This document shows positions 27,005 to 37,258 of a stretch of DNA of 64,000 nt, piece by piece. The position numbers were made by a program, and so were the translations under genes. The notes beneath the pieces were generated by a model. It was given only the letters and a program-made list of their open reading frames with translations. It did no database searches and had not been told where the DNA came from. The first letter of the stretch is position 1, and every line of letters begins with the position of its first letter. This stretch comes from Bacteroidota bacterium (GTDB taxonomy: Bacteria; Bacteroidota; Bacteroidia; AKYH767-A; 2013-40CM-41-45): positions 67,998-131,997 of the forward strand of contig SHNE01000044.1 in NCBI GenBank assembly GCA_004295015.1. The letters run 5' to 3'.

Positions 27005-27352
27005 TTACTCCCTCGGACTCCTGTTCAGGCCATGCAAGATTGAGCTTACCAAAGACAAAATAATACTGAAGGCCAGAGCGGTCCAAAATCCGGAAACAGA
27101 AAAGCCATCCACAATTTTAGCACTCAGCTGAATCAGTAAAGCATTAATAACCAATAGGAATAAGCCTAAAGTCAGGATCGTAACCGGAATAGTCAGAATG
27201 ACCAAAACAGGTTTTACAATGGCATTCAGGAAAGCTATGACTATAGCGACTAAGATCGCCGTAAGTACACTGTCCACATGAACTCCCGGTAATAACCATG
27301 CTGTTATCAGAACAGCTAAAACTCCAACGATCAGACGACTGAGTAAATCCAT
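27005..27352 (-). CDS. Phage holin family 4-like (YvlD/DUF360) small membrane protein
   Basis: The 115-residue protein has four hydrophobic segments and the family core AFLNAIVKPVLVILTIPVTILTLGLFLLVINALLI, described here only by its pattern of NAIVKP followed by ILTLGLF. Despite the name, chromosomal members are not lytic holins; their role is unclear. It converges with recJ and is divergent from glutamate dehydrogenase. Confidence 0.88.
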   Translation of the reverse strand: MDLLSRLIVGVLAVLITAWLLPGVHVDSVLTAILVAIVIAFLNAIVKPVLVILTIPVTILTLGLFLLVINALLIQLSAKIVDGFSVSGFWTALAFSIILSLVSSILHGLNRSPRE

Positions 27353-27463
27353 AGAAAATTTAATGAAATGTCTAAATTTTAAGAGAAAATAAAAGTACTT
27401 TTTTTAGGTGTAAATGAGTAAAAAACTTGACTAAATTTACCCCACAGTTTTAAAACTCTATAT

Positions 27464-28888
27464 ATGCAAAACGATCTAGATAACGGAAAGAAATTCTACG
27501 ATGGTGTTATGGCCGCATTCGACAATGCAGCTGCCTTCACAGATTTTGAGCCCGGACTGTTAAACCAGATTAAAATCTGTAACAGTATTTACAAATTTTA
27601 TTTCCCAATCGAAGTTGATGGGAAGTTGGAAGTAATCGAAGGGATTCGCGTTCAACACAGTCATCATAAAACGCCTACTAAAGGTGGTATTCGTTACAGC
27701 GAATTTGTGAATGAAGATGAAGTCAAAGCTTTGGCTACATTAATGACTTTCAAATGTGCAGTTGTGGATGTACCTTTTGGTGGTGCAAAAGGTGGAATAA
27801 AAATCAGCCCTCGCAAATACACAGAAAAGCAATTAGAACGCATCACTCGTCGATACACCACTGAGTTAATCAAGAAGAGTATGATCGGTGCCGGCATTGA
27901 TGTTCCTGCTCCGGATTACGGAAGCGGTTCGCGGGAAATGGCATGGATTGCTGATACCTATGCAACATTCAAATATGATGATTTGAATTCCTTAGCCTGC
28001 GTTACCGGAAAACCTCTTGGCCAAGGTGGTATACAAGGACGTACTGAAGCTACCGGTCTCGGACTGTTCTTTGGATTACGTGAAGCACTCAGCTATGAGG
28101 AAGACATGAAAAAGATTGGCCTGACCAAAGGCATGAAGGATAAAAGAATTATCGTGCAAGGTCTGGGTAATGTTGGTTATTATTCGGCGAAATTTTGCGT
28201 GGAAGGCGGTGCCGTATTGATAGGTATTGCTGAGCGTGAAGGTGGAATTTATAATCCCAAAGGACTCGACGTTGATGCCGTTTTTCGTCACAGAAACGAA
28301 ACCGGTTCCATTCTGAATTTTCCCGGTGCAACTGATTTCCCGGTTTCCCTGATGCTTCTCGAACAAGATTGCGATATATTAATTCCGGCTGCTTTGGAAA
28401 ATCAGATTACTCAGGATAATGCTCCAAGGATAAAAGCAAAGTTAATCGCAGAGGGTGCGAATGGTCCGGTGACAATTAATGCTCAGGCCATTTTGCATAA
28501 AATGAATGTTATGATGATACCGGACATGTACCTTAATGCGGGTGGTGTCACAGTTTCATATTTTGAATGGCTTAAAAATCTTTCCCACGTCCGCTTTGGA
28601 AGAATGGAAAAACGTTTTCATGAAATGGCAAATACTGAGCTTGTTTCAGCGGTAGAAAGTGTTACAGGCAAACAGCTCGATCCTGTACACCGGAAAATTC
28701 TGGTACATGGACCTGATGAAATTGATTTGGTTCGTTCAGGTTTGGAAGAGACAATGCTTTTTGCTTACAATGAAATCCGTGATATTAAAATGAGAAACCC
28801 AAAGATCAACGATCTCCGTACTGCGGCCTTTGTAAGCGGTATCCGTAAACTGGGAGTGAGTTATCAGGCCCTTGGAATTTTCCCTTGA
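27464..28888 (+). CDS. Glu/Leu/Phe/Val dehydrogenase (glutamate dehydrogenase)
   Basis: The 474-residue protein has the substrate-binding segment HHKTPTKGGIRYS, the catalytic-lysine region CAVVDVPFGGAKGGIKI and a nucleotide-binding IVQGLGNVGYYSAKF. Oxidative deamination of glutamate to 2-oxoglutarate in the cytoplasm is the most likely reaction. The C-terminal extension past residue 430 is slightly longer than in short bacterial forms. The gene is followed by a strong bidirectional terminator. Confidence 0.92.
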   Translation: MQNDLDNGKKFYDGVMAAFDNAAAFTDFEPGLLNQIKICNSIYKFYFPIEVDGKLEVIEGIRVQHSHHKTPTKGGIRYSEFVNEDEVKALATLMTFKCAVVDVPFGGAKGGIKISPRKYTEKQLERITRRYTTELIKKSMIGAGIDVPAPDYGSGSREMAWIADTYATFKYDDLNSLACVTGKPLGQGGIQGRTEATGLGLFFGLREALSYEEDMKKIGLTKGMKDKRIIVQGLGNVGYYSAKFCVEGGAVLIGIAEREGGIYNPKGLDVDAVFRHRNETGSILNFPGATDFPVSLMLLEQDCDILIPAALENQITQDNAPRIKAKLIAEGANGPVTINAQAILHKMNVMMIPDMYLNAGGVTVSYFEWLKNLSHVRFGRMEKRFHEMANTELVSAVESVTGKQLDPVHRKILVHGPDEIDLVRSGLEETMLFAYNEIRDIKMRNPKINDLRTAAFVSGIRKLGVSYQALGIFP

Positions 28889-28904
28889 TCATTTAAAATT
28901 TACT

Positions 28905-28947
28905 TTATAAAAAAACCGGCTTTGAAACAAAGCCGGTTTTTTTATAA
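28905..28947. terminator. Bidirectional intrinsic terminator between glutamate dehydrogenase and queA
   Basis: A perfect 20-base inverted repeat (arms 28905-28924 and 28928-28947, loop AAA) has a CCGGC core and seven A on the left and seven T on the right. It can end both the plus-strand gdh transcript and the converging minus-strand queA transcript. Confidence 0.92.
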
Positions 28948-28960
28948 AAGAATTAGTCGA

Positions 28961-30010
28961 TCAAATAATTAACATCGCATCACCATAGCTGTAGAAATGA
29001 TATTTTTCTTTAACAGCTACTTTGTATGCATGCATGACATTTTCATATCCACCAAAAGCTGCAACCATCATTAATAATGTTGACTCAGGCATATGGAAAT
29101 TTGTAATCATGGCATTGGCAACACTGAAATCATAAGGTGGAAAAATAAATTTGTTCGTCCATCCATCAAATGGTTTAAGTTCACCTTGGGTTGAAACAGA
29201 TGACTCGATTCCGCGCATTACCGTTGTTCCAATGGCACAGATTCTTTTCTTCCCTGCTTTTGCCTTGTTGACTACATCGCAGCAATCTTTCGTAATAATT
29301 ACTTGCTCAGAATCCATTTTATGTTTCGTCAAATCTTCTACCTCAACCGGACGAAAAGTTCCAAGACCAACATGTAATGTAAGTTCAGCGAACTTTATAC
29401 CTTTTAACTCAAGCCTTTTTACCAATGGCATACTGAAGTGTAATCCTGCCGTTGGTGCGGCTACTGCTCCTTCGTGTCTGGCAAAGACCGTCTGATAGCG
29501 CTCTACATCCTCTGGCTCTGCTTTTCGCTTGATGTATTTTGGCAGAGGGGTGTTCCCTAATGCCGTGATGGTTTTTTTAAATTCTTCATAAGGGCCATCG
29601 AAAAGAAAGCGAAGTGTGCGGCCTCTGGAGGTCGTATTGTCGATTACTTCGGCAACGAGTAAATCATCTTCACCAAAATAAAGTTTGTTACCAATACGAA
29701 TCTTTCTGGCCGGGTCAACCAACACATCCCAAAGACGACTTTCACGATTAAGCTCACGTAATAAGAAAACCTCAATCTTCGCTCCGGTCTTTTCTTTGTT
29801 TCCATACAAACGTGCAGGGAATACACGTGTGTTATTTACAGCCATGACATCATCCTCATTGAAATATCCGAGAATGTCTTTGAAATGTTTGTGTTCGATT
29901 TTTCCTGTCTTGCGATCCATCACCATTAGCCTTGCATCTTCTCTGTTTTTTGCAGGATGAGTTGCAATAAGGTTATCAGGTACGCTGATTTTAAACTGTG
30001 ATAATTTCAT
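28961..30010 (-). CDS. queA: tRNA preQ1(34) S-adenosylmethionine ribosyltransferase-isomerase QueA
   Basis: The 349-residue protein has family motifs [37 protein letters not shown] and [16 protein letters not shown], and ends with [19 protein letters not shown]. QueA transfers the ribosyl part of SAM to preQ1 at position 34 of tRNA, giving epoxyqueuosine. Length is canonical. It follows truB on the same strand with a 114-base gap that contains its own promoter-like element. Confidence 0.96.
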   Translation of the reverse strand: MKLSQFKISVPDNLIATHPAKNREDARLMVMDRKTGKIEHKHFKDILGYFNEDDVMAVNNTRVFPARLYGNKEKTGAKIEVFLLRELNRESRLWDVLVDPARKIRIGNKLYFGEDDLLVAEVIDNTTSRGRTLRFLFDGPYEEFKKTITALGNTPLPKYIKRKAEPEDVERYQTVFARHEGAVAAPTAGLHFSMPLVKRLELKGIKFAELTLHVGLGTFRPVEVEDLTKHKMDSEQVIITKDCCDVVNKAKAGKKRICAIGTTVMRGIESSVSTQGELKPFDGWTNKFIFPPYDFSVANAMITNFHMPESTLLMMVAAFGGYENVMHAYKVAVKEKYHFYSYGDAMLII

Positions 30011-30053
30011 AATTTTTGGTCTGATTCAATCCTTCAGAAGAATTGAAGGGCGG

Positions 30054-30085
30054 CAAAGATAACACCCCACACCCCCCCTTGTAAA
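30054..30085 (-). promoter_or_regulatory. Predicted promoter of queA
   Basis: On the minus strand TATCTTTG (30054-30061) matches TANNTTTG perfectly and is preceded, after about 20 bases, by TTTA (one mismatch from TTTG). It lies 44 bases upstream of the queA start. Confidence 0.55.
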
Positions 30086-30124
30086 GTGTTTTTGAATATA
30101 AATTGTAAGAAAATGAAATAAATT

Positions 30125-30838
30125 TTAATTGGCTTGTTTATCAGCTAGTTGCATGGAGAATTCCATGGGGTCAATAGCATCAGCGAGTTTGTATGATCCA
30201 ATTCTGGTTCGGCAAAGTGAGGATAAGTAGGCACCGGTCCCAAGTTTTTCGCCAAATTCATGAGCTAATACCCTGATATACGTGCCTTTACTGCATACCA
30301 CCCTGAAATGAAGTTCAGGAAGTTGTATCTTGCTTATTTCAAATTCCTTGATTTCTATCACTTTAGCCTTGATTTCCGGTTTTTGTCCTTTTCGTGCAAG
30401 CGTATAGGCTCTTTTCCCTTCGACTTTAACTGCCGAAAAGGCGGGCGGAGTTTGCTCATGTTTTCCAAGAAAACTCAGGATAGTCTTTTGGAGCAGTTTT
30501 TCATCCAGACTATCCACATCTTTCAGTTTAATCACTTCAGATTCGAGATCATGACTGATAGTTGTCGCTCCGAGATAAAAAGTACCGGTATATTCTTTCT
30601 CAGCATCTTGTATCTCTTGAATTTTCTTTGTGTTGGATCCGGTACAAACAACTAATAATCCTGTTGCCAATGGATCAAGCGTTCCGGCATGCCCTACTTT
30701 CAGATTGATACGCTGACTTGGGTCAATGGCTGCTTTTTTCAAACTGCCAATAATGGAGCCTTTCACCTTGCGCACAACATCGAAGGAGGTCCATCGATAA
30801 GGCTTATTGAAAAGAAAAATATGTTGAGATAAATTCAT
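30125..30838 (-). CDS. truB: tRNA pseudouridine(55) synthase TruB
   Basis: The 237-residue protein contains the catalytic motif KVGHAGTLDPLATGLLVVC with the nucleophile aspartate, plus TPPAFSAVKVEGKRAY and CSKGTYIRVLAHEFGE. It makes pseudouridine 55 in the T arm of tRNAs. The C-terminal PUA domain is absent, as in many short bacterial forms. It is 24 bases downstream of uppP in the conserved ftsX-DUF3098-uppP-truB-queA order. Confidence 0.96.
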   Translation of the reverse strand: MNLSQHIFLFNKPYRWTSFDVVRKVKGSIIGSLKKAAIDPSQRINLKVGHAGTLDPLATGLLVVCTGSNTKKIQEIQDAEKEYTGTFYLGATTISHDLESEVIKLKDVDSLDEKLLQKTILSFLGKHEQTPPAFSAVKVEGKRAYTLARKGQKPEIKAKVIEIKEFEISKIQLPELHFRVVCSKGTYIRVLAHEFGEKLGTGAYLSSLCRTRIGSYKLADAIDPMEFSMQLADKQAN

Positions 30839-30862
30839 TTGACTGGAAAAGAATTTTTCGAA

Positions 30863-31681
30863 TTAGAACATCGATAATTCTACTCCCATTAAGTGTAAAA
30901 TGAGTATCAAACTACCAACCAGAATTCTGTAATAGCCAAATACCTTAAAGCCATGCTTTGTAAGAAAGTTAATGAAAGTTTTGATAGCAAGCATGGCAAC
31001 AATAAAGGCAACTATGTTTCCAAAGATCAATAACTGGATTTGTCCTTCTTGAAATCCGTTTCCTTTTTGATAGAAGTCCCAAAGATCCTTAACCGTTGCG
31101 CCAAACATAGTAGGTACAGCGAGAAAAAATGAAAACTCAGCAGCACCTTTTTTATTTAGACCTTGTGTCAATCCTCCGATGATGGTTGCAGCAGAGCGTG
31201 AAACTCCGGGAACCATTGCCAATACCTGGAACATTCCAATCTTGAATGCCTTCTTATCGGATTTTAATTCTTCATTCCCCCTTTCCTCAGCATGCGCAAA
31301 CCATTTGTCAAGCATAAGGAATATTATTCCTCCAATTAACAATGCCACAGCCACAACAATAACATTTTCCAATAACATGTCGATGTAGCTTTTGAAAAGT
31401 ACACCAAAAATGACCGCCGGAATAAATGCAATCAACAACTTCTTATAAAAATCAATGCTGCCTGCCAGGTTACCCTTTGCAGGAAGAAATTTTTTCCAGT
31501 AAAGTACAATCACCGATAGGATTGCTCCAAGTTGAATAACTACAGTAAAGGTTTTAGTGAAATCATCGCTTGCTATCCCCATGATAGAAGATCCAATGAT
31601 CATATGTCCGGTGGAGGAAACGGGTAGAAATTCTGTGATACCTTCAATGATACCCAGAACCAACGCTTGCCATATATTCAT
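30863..31681 (-). CDS. uppP: Undecaprenyl-diphosphate phosphatase UppP (BacA)
   Basis: The 272-residue polytopic protein has the two signatures [16 protein letters not shown] and [14 protein letters not shown]. It dephosphorylates undecaprenyl diphosphate to recycle the lipid carrier for peptidoglycan and LPS glycans, and family members give bacitracin tolerance. It is 60 bases from the DUF3098 gene and 24 from truB, and its product serves the same carrier used by the O-antigen ligase encoded near 7 kb. Confidence 0.96.
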   Translation of the reverse strand: MNIWQALVLGIIEGITEFLPVSSTGHMIIGSSIMGIASDDFTKTFTVVIQLGAILSVIVLYWKKFLPAKGNLAGSIDFYKKLLIAFIPAVIFGVLFKSYIDMLLENVIVVAVALLIGGIIFLMLDKWFAHAEERGNEELKSDKKAFKIGMFQVLAMVPGVSRSAATIIGGLTQGLNKKGAAEFSFFLAVPTMFGATVKDLWDFYQKGNGFQEGQIQLLIFGNIVAFIVAMLAIKTFINFLTKHGFKVFGYYRILVGSLILILHLMGVELSMF

Positions 31682-31741
31682 GATGAAAAAATCCGAAGGG
31701 TTAAATTCTGCCGGCCATTATTCACAAGCAGAATAAGTTTG

Positions 31742-31987
31742 CTACTCTTTAGATTTCTTTAGAACAGCATAGACCTCAATCACAAAACCGGAGATAACGA
31801 GAATAGGGGCTAATGTAATTCTACGGAAGCTGAAAATGGAAGGATCCCAAACTTTTGGATCTTCAGAACCACCACCACTCATTAAAAGGAAGCCCACAAA
31901 AATTACTGCAAGACCAATAAGCATAATGATATAATTTTCTTTTCCGAATGGAAAATCTTCTACTGCTTTATCGACTTTTTTTGCCAT
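31742..31987 (-). CDS. DUF3098 two-helix membrane protein
   Basis: The 81-residue protein has an N-terminal FPFGKENYIIMLIGLAVIFVGF segment (pattern: FGKxNY then a transmembrane helix), a short SGGGSEDPKVWDPSIFSFRRI linker and a second helix. DUF3098 proteins are Bacteroidota-specific and lie between ftsX and uppP, as here. Function unknown; an accessory role at the division or envelope machinery is a guess from context. Confidence 0.9.
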   Translation of the reverse strand: MAKKVDKAVEDFPFGKENYIIMLIGLAVIFVGFLLMSGGGSEDPKVWDPSIFSFRRITLAPILVISGFVIEVYAVLKKSKE

Positions 31988-32063
31988 GACTGTGAGCTTG
32001 GTTTTTCTGGTTTCAACGATTAGGACCTATCTTTAAATTATAGATCCTCAAAACTTCTGTGCG

Positions 32064-32071
32064 CAAATATA
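32064..32071 (-). promoter_or_regulatory. -7 promoter element upstream of DUF3098
   Basis: TATATTTG on the minus strand (perfect TANNTTTG), 77 bases upstream of the DUF3098 start. No convincing -33 box. It would let DUF3098-uppP-truB be expressed apart from ftsX. Confidence 0.4.
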
Positions 32072-32147
32072 GTTTATTTAATCAGAAATTTTCTGAATGA
32101 AATTGGTTTCAATATAGCAAAATTGCATTTTTTAGGCTCAATTCTAA

Positions 32148-33023
32148 TTAATAGAGCTCATCCGTATTTAATCGTAAATAGCGGTTGACGGCGAAAAATG
32201 TAGAAATAAAGGAAAGTAAAAGTCCCAAAACCACAACGCCGCCTACCAAAATTCCTAGCATCCGCATATCTGAAAGTTGTCCAAGCTCCGGGAAGCGGGT
32301 ATCAATAACATAAATTATTCCGGCTAACAGAATTCCGGCAATTACGCCGGCAATTATCCCATGAATAATACCTTTCTTTAAAAATGGCCATCTGATGAAG
32401 GCTTTTGTAGCGCCAACAAGTTGCATACTCTTGATCAGGAAACGTCGACTGTACATAGATAATCGAATGGTGTTATTAATAAGTGCGACGGCAATAAAAA
32501 ACAAGAGCCCGCAGAACACCAGGATGACCATTGCAATGGCTCTGAAATTTTCATTCATCTTATCTACTTCCGTTTGCTGATAAGTGACCTCTCTGGTCAG
32601 TTTATTAGCAGAAAGTTCTTCGTGAATTTTTCTGAGACTATCTTGATTTGAATAAGCTGCATTAACCCGTACGTCCAGGGTTGCAGGAAGAGGGTTTGCT
32701 TCTAGCATACCCATAGCATCTTCCCCTAATTCTTTTATCAGGCTGTCGAGTGCCTGTTGTTTTGAAATATATAATACGGATTTCGCATATGGTTGCTTTT
32801 CTATCTTTTCCTGAAAGCGCTTTATCTCTGAATTGGAAATACCATCTACGAGATAAACATTTACTTCCACATGTTCCTTTACATAGTCAGATATCTTTTT
32901 TGCATCCAGCAGCAACAGTCCTAAAAGGCCGAGCATGAGCAATACAAGAGAAATACTCAGTATGGCAGAGATATACGAGGAACGTAATCTCCTATTGCTG
33001 TTTTTTGGTGCTTCTGTTTGCAT
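32148..33023 (-). CDS. ftsX: Cell division ABC transporter permease FtsX
   Basis: About 291 residues from ATG at 33023. The open frame extends another 70 codons, but that extension overlaps leuS and lacks family similarity. FtsX features are visible: basic N terminus with RLRSSYISAILSISLVLLMLG (helix 1), an extracytoplasmic domain (VEVNVYLVDGISNSEIKRFQ, AMGMLEANPLPATLDVRV) and three C-terminal helices. With FtsE, FtsX activates peptidoglycan hydrolysis at division. ftsE is not in the window, which is usual for Bacteroidota. It is divergent from leuS. Confidence 0.92.
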   Translation of the reverse strand: MQTEAPKNSNRRLRSSYISAILSISLVLLMLGLLGLLLLDAKKISDYVKEHVEVNVYLVDGISNSEIKRFQEKIEKQPYAKSVLYISKQQALDSLIKELGEDAMGMLEANPLPATLDVRVNAAYSNQDSLRKIHEELSANKLTREVTYQQTEVDKMNENFRAIAMVILVFCGLLFFIAVALINNTIRLSMYSRRFLIKSMQLVGATKAFIRWPFLKKGIIHGIIAGVIAGILLAGIIYVIDTRFPELGQLSDMRMLGILVGGVVVLGLLLSFISTFFAVNRYLRLNTDELY

Positions 33024-33222
33024 AAATTCTGATACGAAAGTAGAAAAAGAAAAACGGATAAGGCTCTGAATCAAGCTTATTTTGTTGTTTTTTTCTACAT
33101 TCGCATGTTCAGAAAGTTTGTTGCGTTTTGGTTCTTCATTGTATGGAATTTTGCCCAATTGAGACTCTAAAACACCTTTCCGCGAATTTAATTTTACCCT
33201 ATAGCTGAGGAGCCGAGTAAAC

Positions 33223-36042
33223 ATGGAATACAATTTCAGAGAAGTAGAGAAGAAGTGGCAGAAGTACTGGAAAGAGAATCAAACTTTCAAAACAGACTCG
33301 GATCAATCACGACCAAAGTTTTATGTTCTTGATATGTTTCCCTACCCTTCAGGTTCCGGCTTACACGTTGGTCATCCCTTGGGTTATATCGCCTCTGATA
33401 TTTACGCCAGATACAAGAGACTGAAAGGATTCAATGTGCTGCACCCTATGGGTTACGATGCCTTTGGTTTACCTGCCGAACAATACGCAATTCAAACCGG
33501 ACAAGCCCCTGCCATTACCACCGAGCAGAATATTGCCAGATACCGTGAACAATTAGACACGATTGGTCTTTCTTTCGATTGGAGTCGTGAAGTTCGAACA
33601 TCAGATCCCGATTACTACAAGTGGACTCAATGGATTTTTCTAAAACTGTTCGGTTCATGGTATAACAACCAATCAAAGCGAGCGGAAGCAATCGAAACGC
33701 TCACAGCAGAATTTTCCAAAAATGGAAATCAAATGCTTGATGCCTGCACTACGCAGGAAATCAAATTCACAGCGAGCCAGTGGAATGCTTTTTCGGAAAA
33801 TGAGAAAAGTGAAATTTTACTGAATTATCGTCTTGCTTTTATTTCCGAAGCAACAGTCAACTGGTGCCCGGCTTTGGGTACTGTATTGGCAAACGAAGAG
33901 GTAAAAGAAGGACTAAGTGAACGGGGAGGCCATCCGGTAGAAAGGAAGCTGATGAAGCAATGGAGCTTGCGCATCACGGCTTATGCTGATCGATTGTTGA
34001 ATGATCTCGATGGAATTGATTGGCCTGAATCGCTTAAAGAACAACAGAGAAATTGGATTGGTAAAAGTGAAGGAGCACAGCTGAAGTTTAAATTGCAAAA
34101 TTCTGATCTCGCAATTGAAGTATTTACTACCAGGCCGGATACTATTTTCGGAGCTACCTTTATGACATTGGCTCCTGAGCACGAGCTGGTGAGCAAAATC
34201 ACTAGCAATGATCAGAAAGCAGCCGTCGAAAAATATATTGAAGAAGTAAAGAAGCGTTCCGAACGCGAAAGAATGACAGAAGTAAAACGGATTACAGGTG
34301 TGTTTACCGGAGCTTTTGCAGTTCATCCATTTACTGCTAAGCCCATTCCTGTCTGGATTGGAGACTACGTGTTGGCAGGTTATGGAACCGGTGCTGTTAT
34401 GTCTGTACCGGCTCATGATGAACGTGATCATGCTTTCGCCCGTCATTTTTCATTGCCAATTGTTGAGGTCATTCAAGGTTCAGAAGAAAGAAATATTCAG
34501 GAGCAATCATATGATGCAAAAGACGGAAAATGTATTAATTCTGATTTTCTGAATGGACTGAAAGTGAAAGATGCTATGCGAAGAATCATCGATGAAATTT
34601 CTTCCCGGGGCTTAGGACAAGGGAAAGTGAACTTTCGTTTGCGTGATGCAATTTTCGGTCGCCAGCGTTATTGGGGAGAACCTATTCCAATATATTATAA
34701 GGATGCTATTCCGCATGCTATGCCGGAATCTGAATTGCCTTTGATTTTACCTGAAGTTGATAAATACCTCCCAACTGAAGACGGTGAACCACCGCTTGCC
34801 AGGGCTAAGGACTGGAAGTATAAAGGTGTTTATGAATATGAAACCACCACAATGCCCGGTTGGGCCGGCTCTTCATGGTATTTTTTGCGTTACATGGATG
34901 CAGGTAATAAAGATGCTTTTGCTTCTAAGGATGCATTAAATTACTGGCAGGATGTAGATTTGTACATCGGAGGTGCTGAACATGCTACCGGACATTTATT
35001 ATATGTCAGGTTCTGGACAAAATTTTTATTCGATCTGAGATTAATTCCGGTAAATGAGCCCGCCAGGAAATTGATCAACCAGGGAATGATTCAAGGCAGG
35101 TCTAATTTTGTGTATCGTATTAAAGATTCTAACCAATTCGTCTCATTCAATCTTAAGGATAAGTATGAAACAATCGCTTTACATGTTGATGTAAATATTG
35201 TTGAGAACGATGTGCTGGATTTAAATGCCTTTAAAAATTGGCGTGCTGAATACGCAGACGCCGGTTTTATTCTTGAAGATAAAGTCACGAAAGCTGAAAC
35301 GACAGGCGACTCAGGAATATATATATGTGGAGCAGAGGTGGAGAAAATGTCCAAATCAAAATGGAATGTCGTAAGCCCTGATGCGATGATTGAAAAGTAC
35401 GGAGCCGATTGTCTTCGATTGTATGAAATGTTTCTTGGACCATTAGAGCTCTCTAAACCATGGAATACTAATGGTATAAGCGGTACTTCGAATTTCATTC
35501 GTAAACTATGGAAGTTGTACCATAGTCCGGTAAATGGGAATAAAGATTTTGTATGGTCTGTTTCCGAGGAACAGCCCTTAAAAACAGAATTAAAAGTATT
35601 GCATAAGACCATCAGGAAAATTACTGAGGATATCGAACGTTATTCGTTTAATACCTCTGTCAGCAATTTCATGATTTGTGTCAATGAGCTAACTGATTTG
35701 AAATGCAACAAACGTTCTATCCTTGAACCACTGGCTATTCTCGTGGCAGCTTATGCTCCGCATATTGCAGAAGAGCTTTGGGAAAAATTAGGACATAATA
35801 AAAGTATTAGTACGGCTCCATTCCCCGAGTTCAATGAAGAGTATCTGGTCGAAGATCAATTTGCTTATCCAATTTCTATAAACGGAAAGACGAAGTTCAA
35901 TTTGGAAATTTCGTTGGCCTTGAATAAGGAAGAGATCGAAAAGGAGGTTTTAAGTGCTGAAGAAGTTCAAAAGTTTCTGGCAGGCCAAAGTCCCAAAAAA
36001 GTGATCATTGTTCCGGGTCGAATTGTCAATATTGTGATTTGA
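33223..36042 (+). CDS. leuS: Leucyl-tRNA synthetase
   Basis: The 939-residue class I synthetase has the HIGH-type motif [16 protein letters not shown], the editing domain segment [19 protein letters not shown] and the KMSKS motif [13 protein letters not shown]. Two insertions relative to the compact form are visible: one after residue 140 ([16 protein letters not shown] to [16 protein letters not shown]) and one of about 70 residues before KMSKS ([16 protein letters not shown] to [16 protein letters not shown]). Both are usual in Bacteroidota LeuRS, so the extra length is not an anomaly. Confidence 0.97.
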   Translation: MEYNFREVEKKWQKYWKENQTFKTDSDQSRPKFYVLDMFPYPSGSGLHVGHPLGYIASDIYARYKRLKGFNVLHPMGYDAFGLPAEQYAIQTGQAPAITTEQNIARYREQLDTIGLSFDWSREVRTSDPDYYKWTQWIFLKLFGSWYNNQSKRAEAIETLTAEFSKNGNQMLDACTTQEIKFTASQWNAFSENEKSEILLNYRLAFISEATVNWCPALGTVLANEEVKEGLSERGGHPVERKLMKQWSLRITAYADRLLNDLDGIDWPESLKEQQRNWIGKSEGAQLKFKLQNSDLAIEVFTTRPDTIFGATFMTLAPEHELVSKITSNDQKAAVEKYIEEVKKRSERERMTEVKRITGVFTGAFAVHPFTAKPIPVWIGDYVLAGYGTGAVMSVPAHDERDHAFARHFSLPIVEVIQGSEERNIQEQSYDAKDGKCINSDFLNGLKVKDAMRRIIDEISSRGLGQGKVNFRLRDAIFGRQRYWGEPIPIYYKDAIPHAMPESELPLILPEVDKYLPTEDGEPPLARAKDWKYKGVYEYETTTMPGWAGSSWYFLRYMDAGNKDAFASKDALNYWQDVDLYIGGAEHATGHLLYVRFWTKFLFDLRLIPVNEPARKLINQGMIQGRSNFVYRIKDSNQFVSFNLKDKYETIALHVDVNIVENDVLDLNAFKNWRAEYADAGFILEDKVTKAETTGDSGIYICGAEVEKMSKSKWNVVSPDAMIEKYGADCLRLYEMFLGPLELSKPWNTNGISGTSNFIRKLWKLYHSPVNGNKDFVWSVSEEQPLKTELKVLHKTIRKITEDIERYSFNTSVSNFMICVNELTDLKCNKRSILEPLAILVAAYAPHIAEELWEKLGHNKSISTAPFPEFNEEYLVEDQFAYPISINGKTKFNLEISLALNKEEIEKEVLSAEEVQKFLAGQSPKKVIIVPGRIVNIVI

Positions 36043-36211
36043 AGCATTGATCAGGATGTGTAGAGCTTTGCTTTTGTCGAATCTTTAAAAATTGTATAAT
36101 TTATTCTCTTTGTAAACAGGTCTTTAGTTGAAAATTATCACACTTTCTTGGTATAGTTGTCGGAAATAGTCTAATTTGCCTGCTCAAACCAAAAACTACC
36201 AGTCCCTGAAA

Positions 36212-37105
36212 ATGAATCAGTTAAATCAACATATAGAAGCCCTGATATTTTGCTCAGAGCAAAGCATTTCAATTGATGAGATTGCCGGATCACTCAAATT
36301 ATCTTTCGAATGGGAATTATCAGAAGAGACAATTCTTAAAGCACTTGAAGAGATCAAATTGAAATACGCCTCCGAAGATTATCCTTTTTGTTTGGAAGAA
36401 ATTTCTGAAGGCTATCAGTTCCTTTCCAAAAAAGAATTTCATGCTACTATTTCGGCATTGATTCAACATAAGTCAAAGAAGAAATTATCTGTTTCTCAGA
36501 TGGAGACTCTTGCCATCATCGCTTATAAGCAGCCAATCACTAAAAGTGAAGTGGAGCATATCCGCGGAGTAAATTGTGATTATGCTATTCATAAATTACT
36601 TGAAAAAGAAATGGTGAGCATTTCAGGCAAGAGTGAAGGACCGGGTCGCCCTGTCTTATACTCTACCAGTAAAAACTTCATGGATTATTTTGGCATTCAA
36701 AATCCCAAAGACCTCCCGCAGTTGAAAGACTTGCATATGGAGCAGAATGAAATCGGCGTGGCCGGCGAATTTAATTCTGAAGAAAATGCGGAAGCTGTTT
36801 CTGTTTCTGAAGAAATGACAGAGGAATTTGTAACAGTAGATGAGCTAAATCCGGTGACTTCTGTTACTGATGAAAGAGAAATACTGCAAGCGGAGCTTGA
36901 AACTGATGTTGTAATGATCGAGGATGATCTTCAAGCTGAAAACATCGATGAGATGCCTCCGGTTATGGGTGAAGAAGAAGACATGATCCTTCCGGACCGG
37001 AAAGCAATATTTATCGAAAGCCAGGTTGAAACTACTAATAGTGAATTTGAAGAGAAGTCATCCGACGATATTGTAGCAGAGGATGACACCGACATCAACT
37101 CTTAA
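36212..37105 (+). CDS. scpB: Segregation and condensation protein ScpB with acidic C-terminal extension
   Basis: About 297 residues from ATG at 36212; an in-frame TTG at 36176 adds 12 residues of no family similarity. Residues 1-180 form the two winged-helix domains of ScpB (NQLNQHIEALIFCSEQSISI, SQMETLAIIAYKQPITKSEV, GRPVLYSTSKNFMDYFGI). ScpB is the kleisin-associated subunit of the Smc-ScpAB condensin. Residues from about 185 to the end form a strongly acidic, low-complexity tail with many Glu and Asp, absent from the roughly 190-residue canonical proteins. A weak TTG...TAATTTG promoter-like pair lies at 36148-36178. Confidence 0.92.
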   Translation: MNQLNQHIEALIFCSEQSISIDEIAGSLKLSFEWELSEETILKALEEIKLKYASEDYPFCLEEISEGYQFLSKKEFHATISALIQHKSKKKLSVSQMETLAIIAYKQPITKSEVEHIRGVNCDYAIHKLLEKEMVSISGKSEGPGRPVLYSTSKNFMDYFGIQNPKDLPQLKDLHMEQNEIGVAGEFNSEENAEAVSVSEEMTEEFVTVDELNPVTSVTDEREILQAELETDVVMIEDDLQAENIDEMPPVMGEEEDMILPDRKAIFIESQVETTNSEFEEKSSDDIVAEDDTDINS

Positions 37106-37142
37106 GTTCATTATCTTTTAATGCCTTTTAAGGTTGATTTAG

Positions 37143-37183
37143 TGAATGCTACTTGAATTCTTCTTTTGAAGGGCATTCATTTT
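37143..37183 (+). terminator. Possible terminator after scpB
   Basis: TGAATGC (37143-37149) pairs with GCATTCA (37173-37179) around an inner CTTC-TTTT-GAAG hairpin, followed by TTTT. The stem is interrupted, so this is a weak call. It lies 37 bases past the scpB stop. Confidence 0.35.
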
Positions 37184-37213
37184 AATTCTAAATCGCTGAC
37201 CATCAGCTGATCA

Positions 37214-37245
37214 TTGAGGCTTGTCGGCAATTGGAACAATCTTTG
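37214..37245 (+). promoter_or_regulatory. Possible promoter of the DUF3108 gene
   Basis: TTG (37214-37216) and AATCTTTG (37238-37245, one mismatch to TANNTTTG) are 21 bases apart and end 13 bases before the ATG at 37259. The upstream in-frame TTG is therefore more likely a -33 box than a start codon. Confidence 0.35.
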
Positions 37246-37258
37246 CAAATCCTTTTGC

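Noticed and set aside
27005-27352. Prophage signal from the holin-family protein
   Set aside because: The family is common on bacterial chromosomes and no other phage genes are near.
33024-33233. A 70-codon N-terminal extension of FtsX
   Set aside because: It overlaps the leuS start, is hydrophilic and unlike the family; the ATG at 33023 directly precedes the usual basic N terminus.
33223-36042. LeuRS insertions as an anomaly
   Set aside because: Both are normal in Bacteroidota LeuRS.
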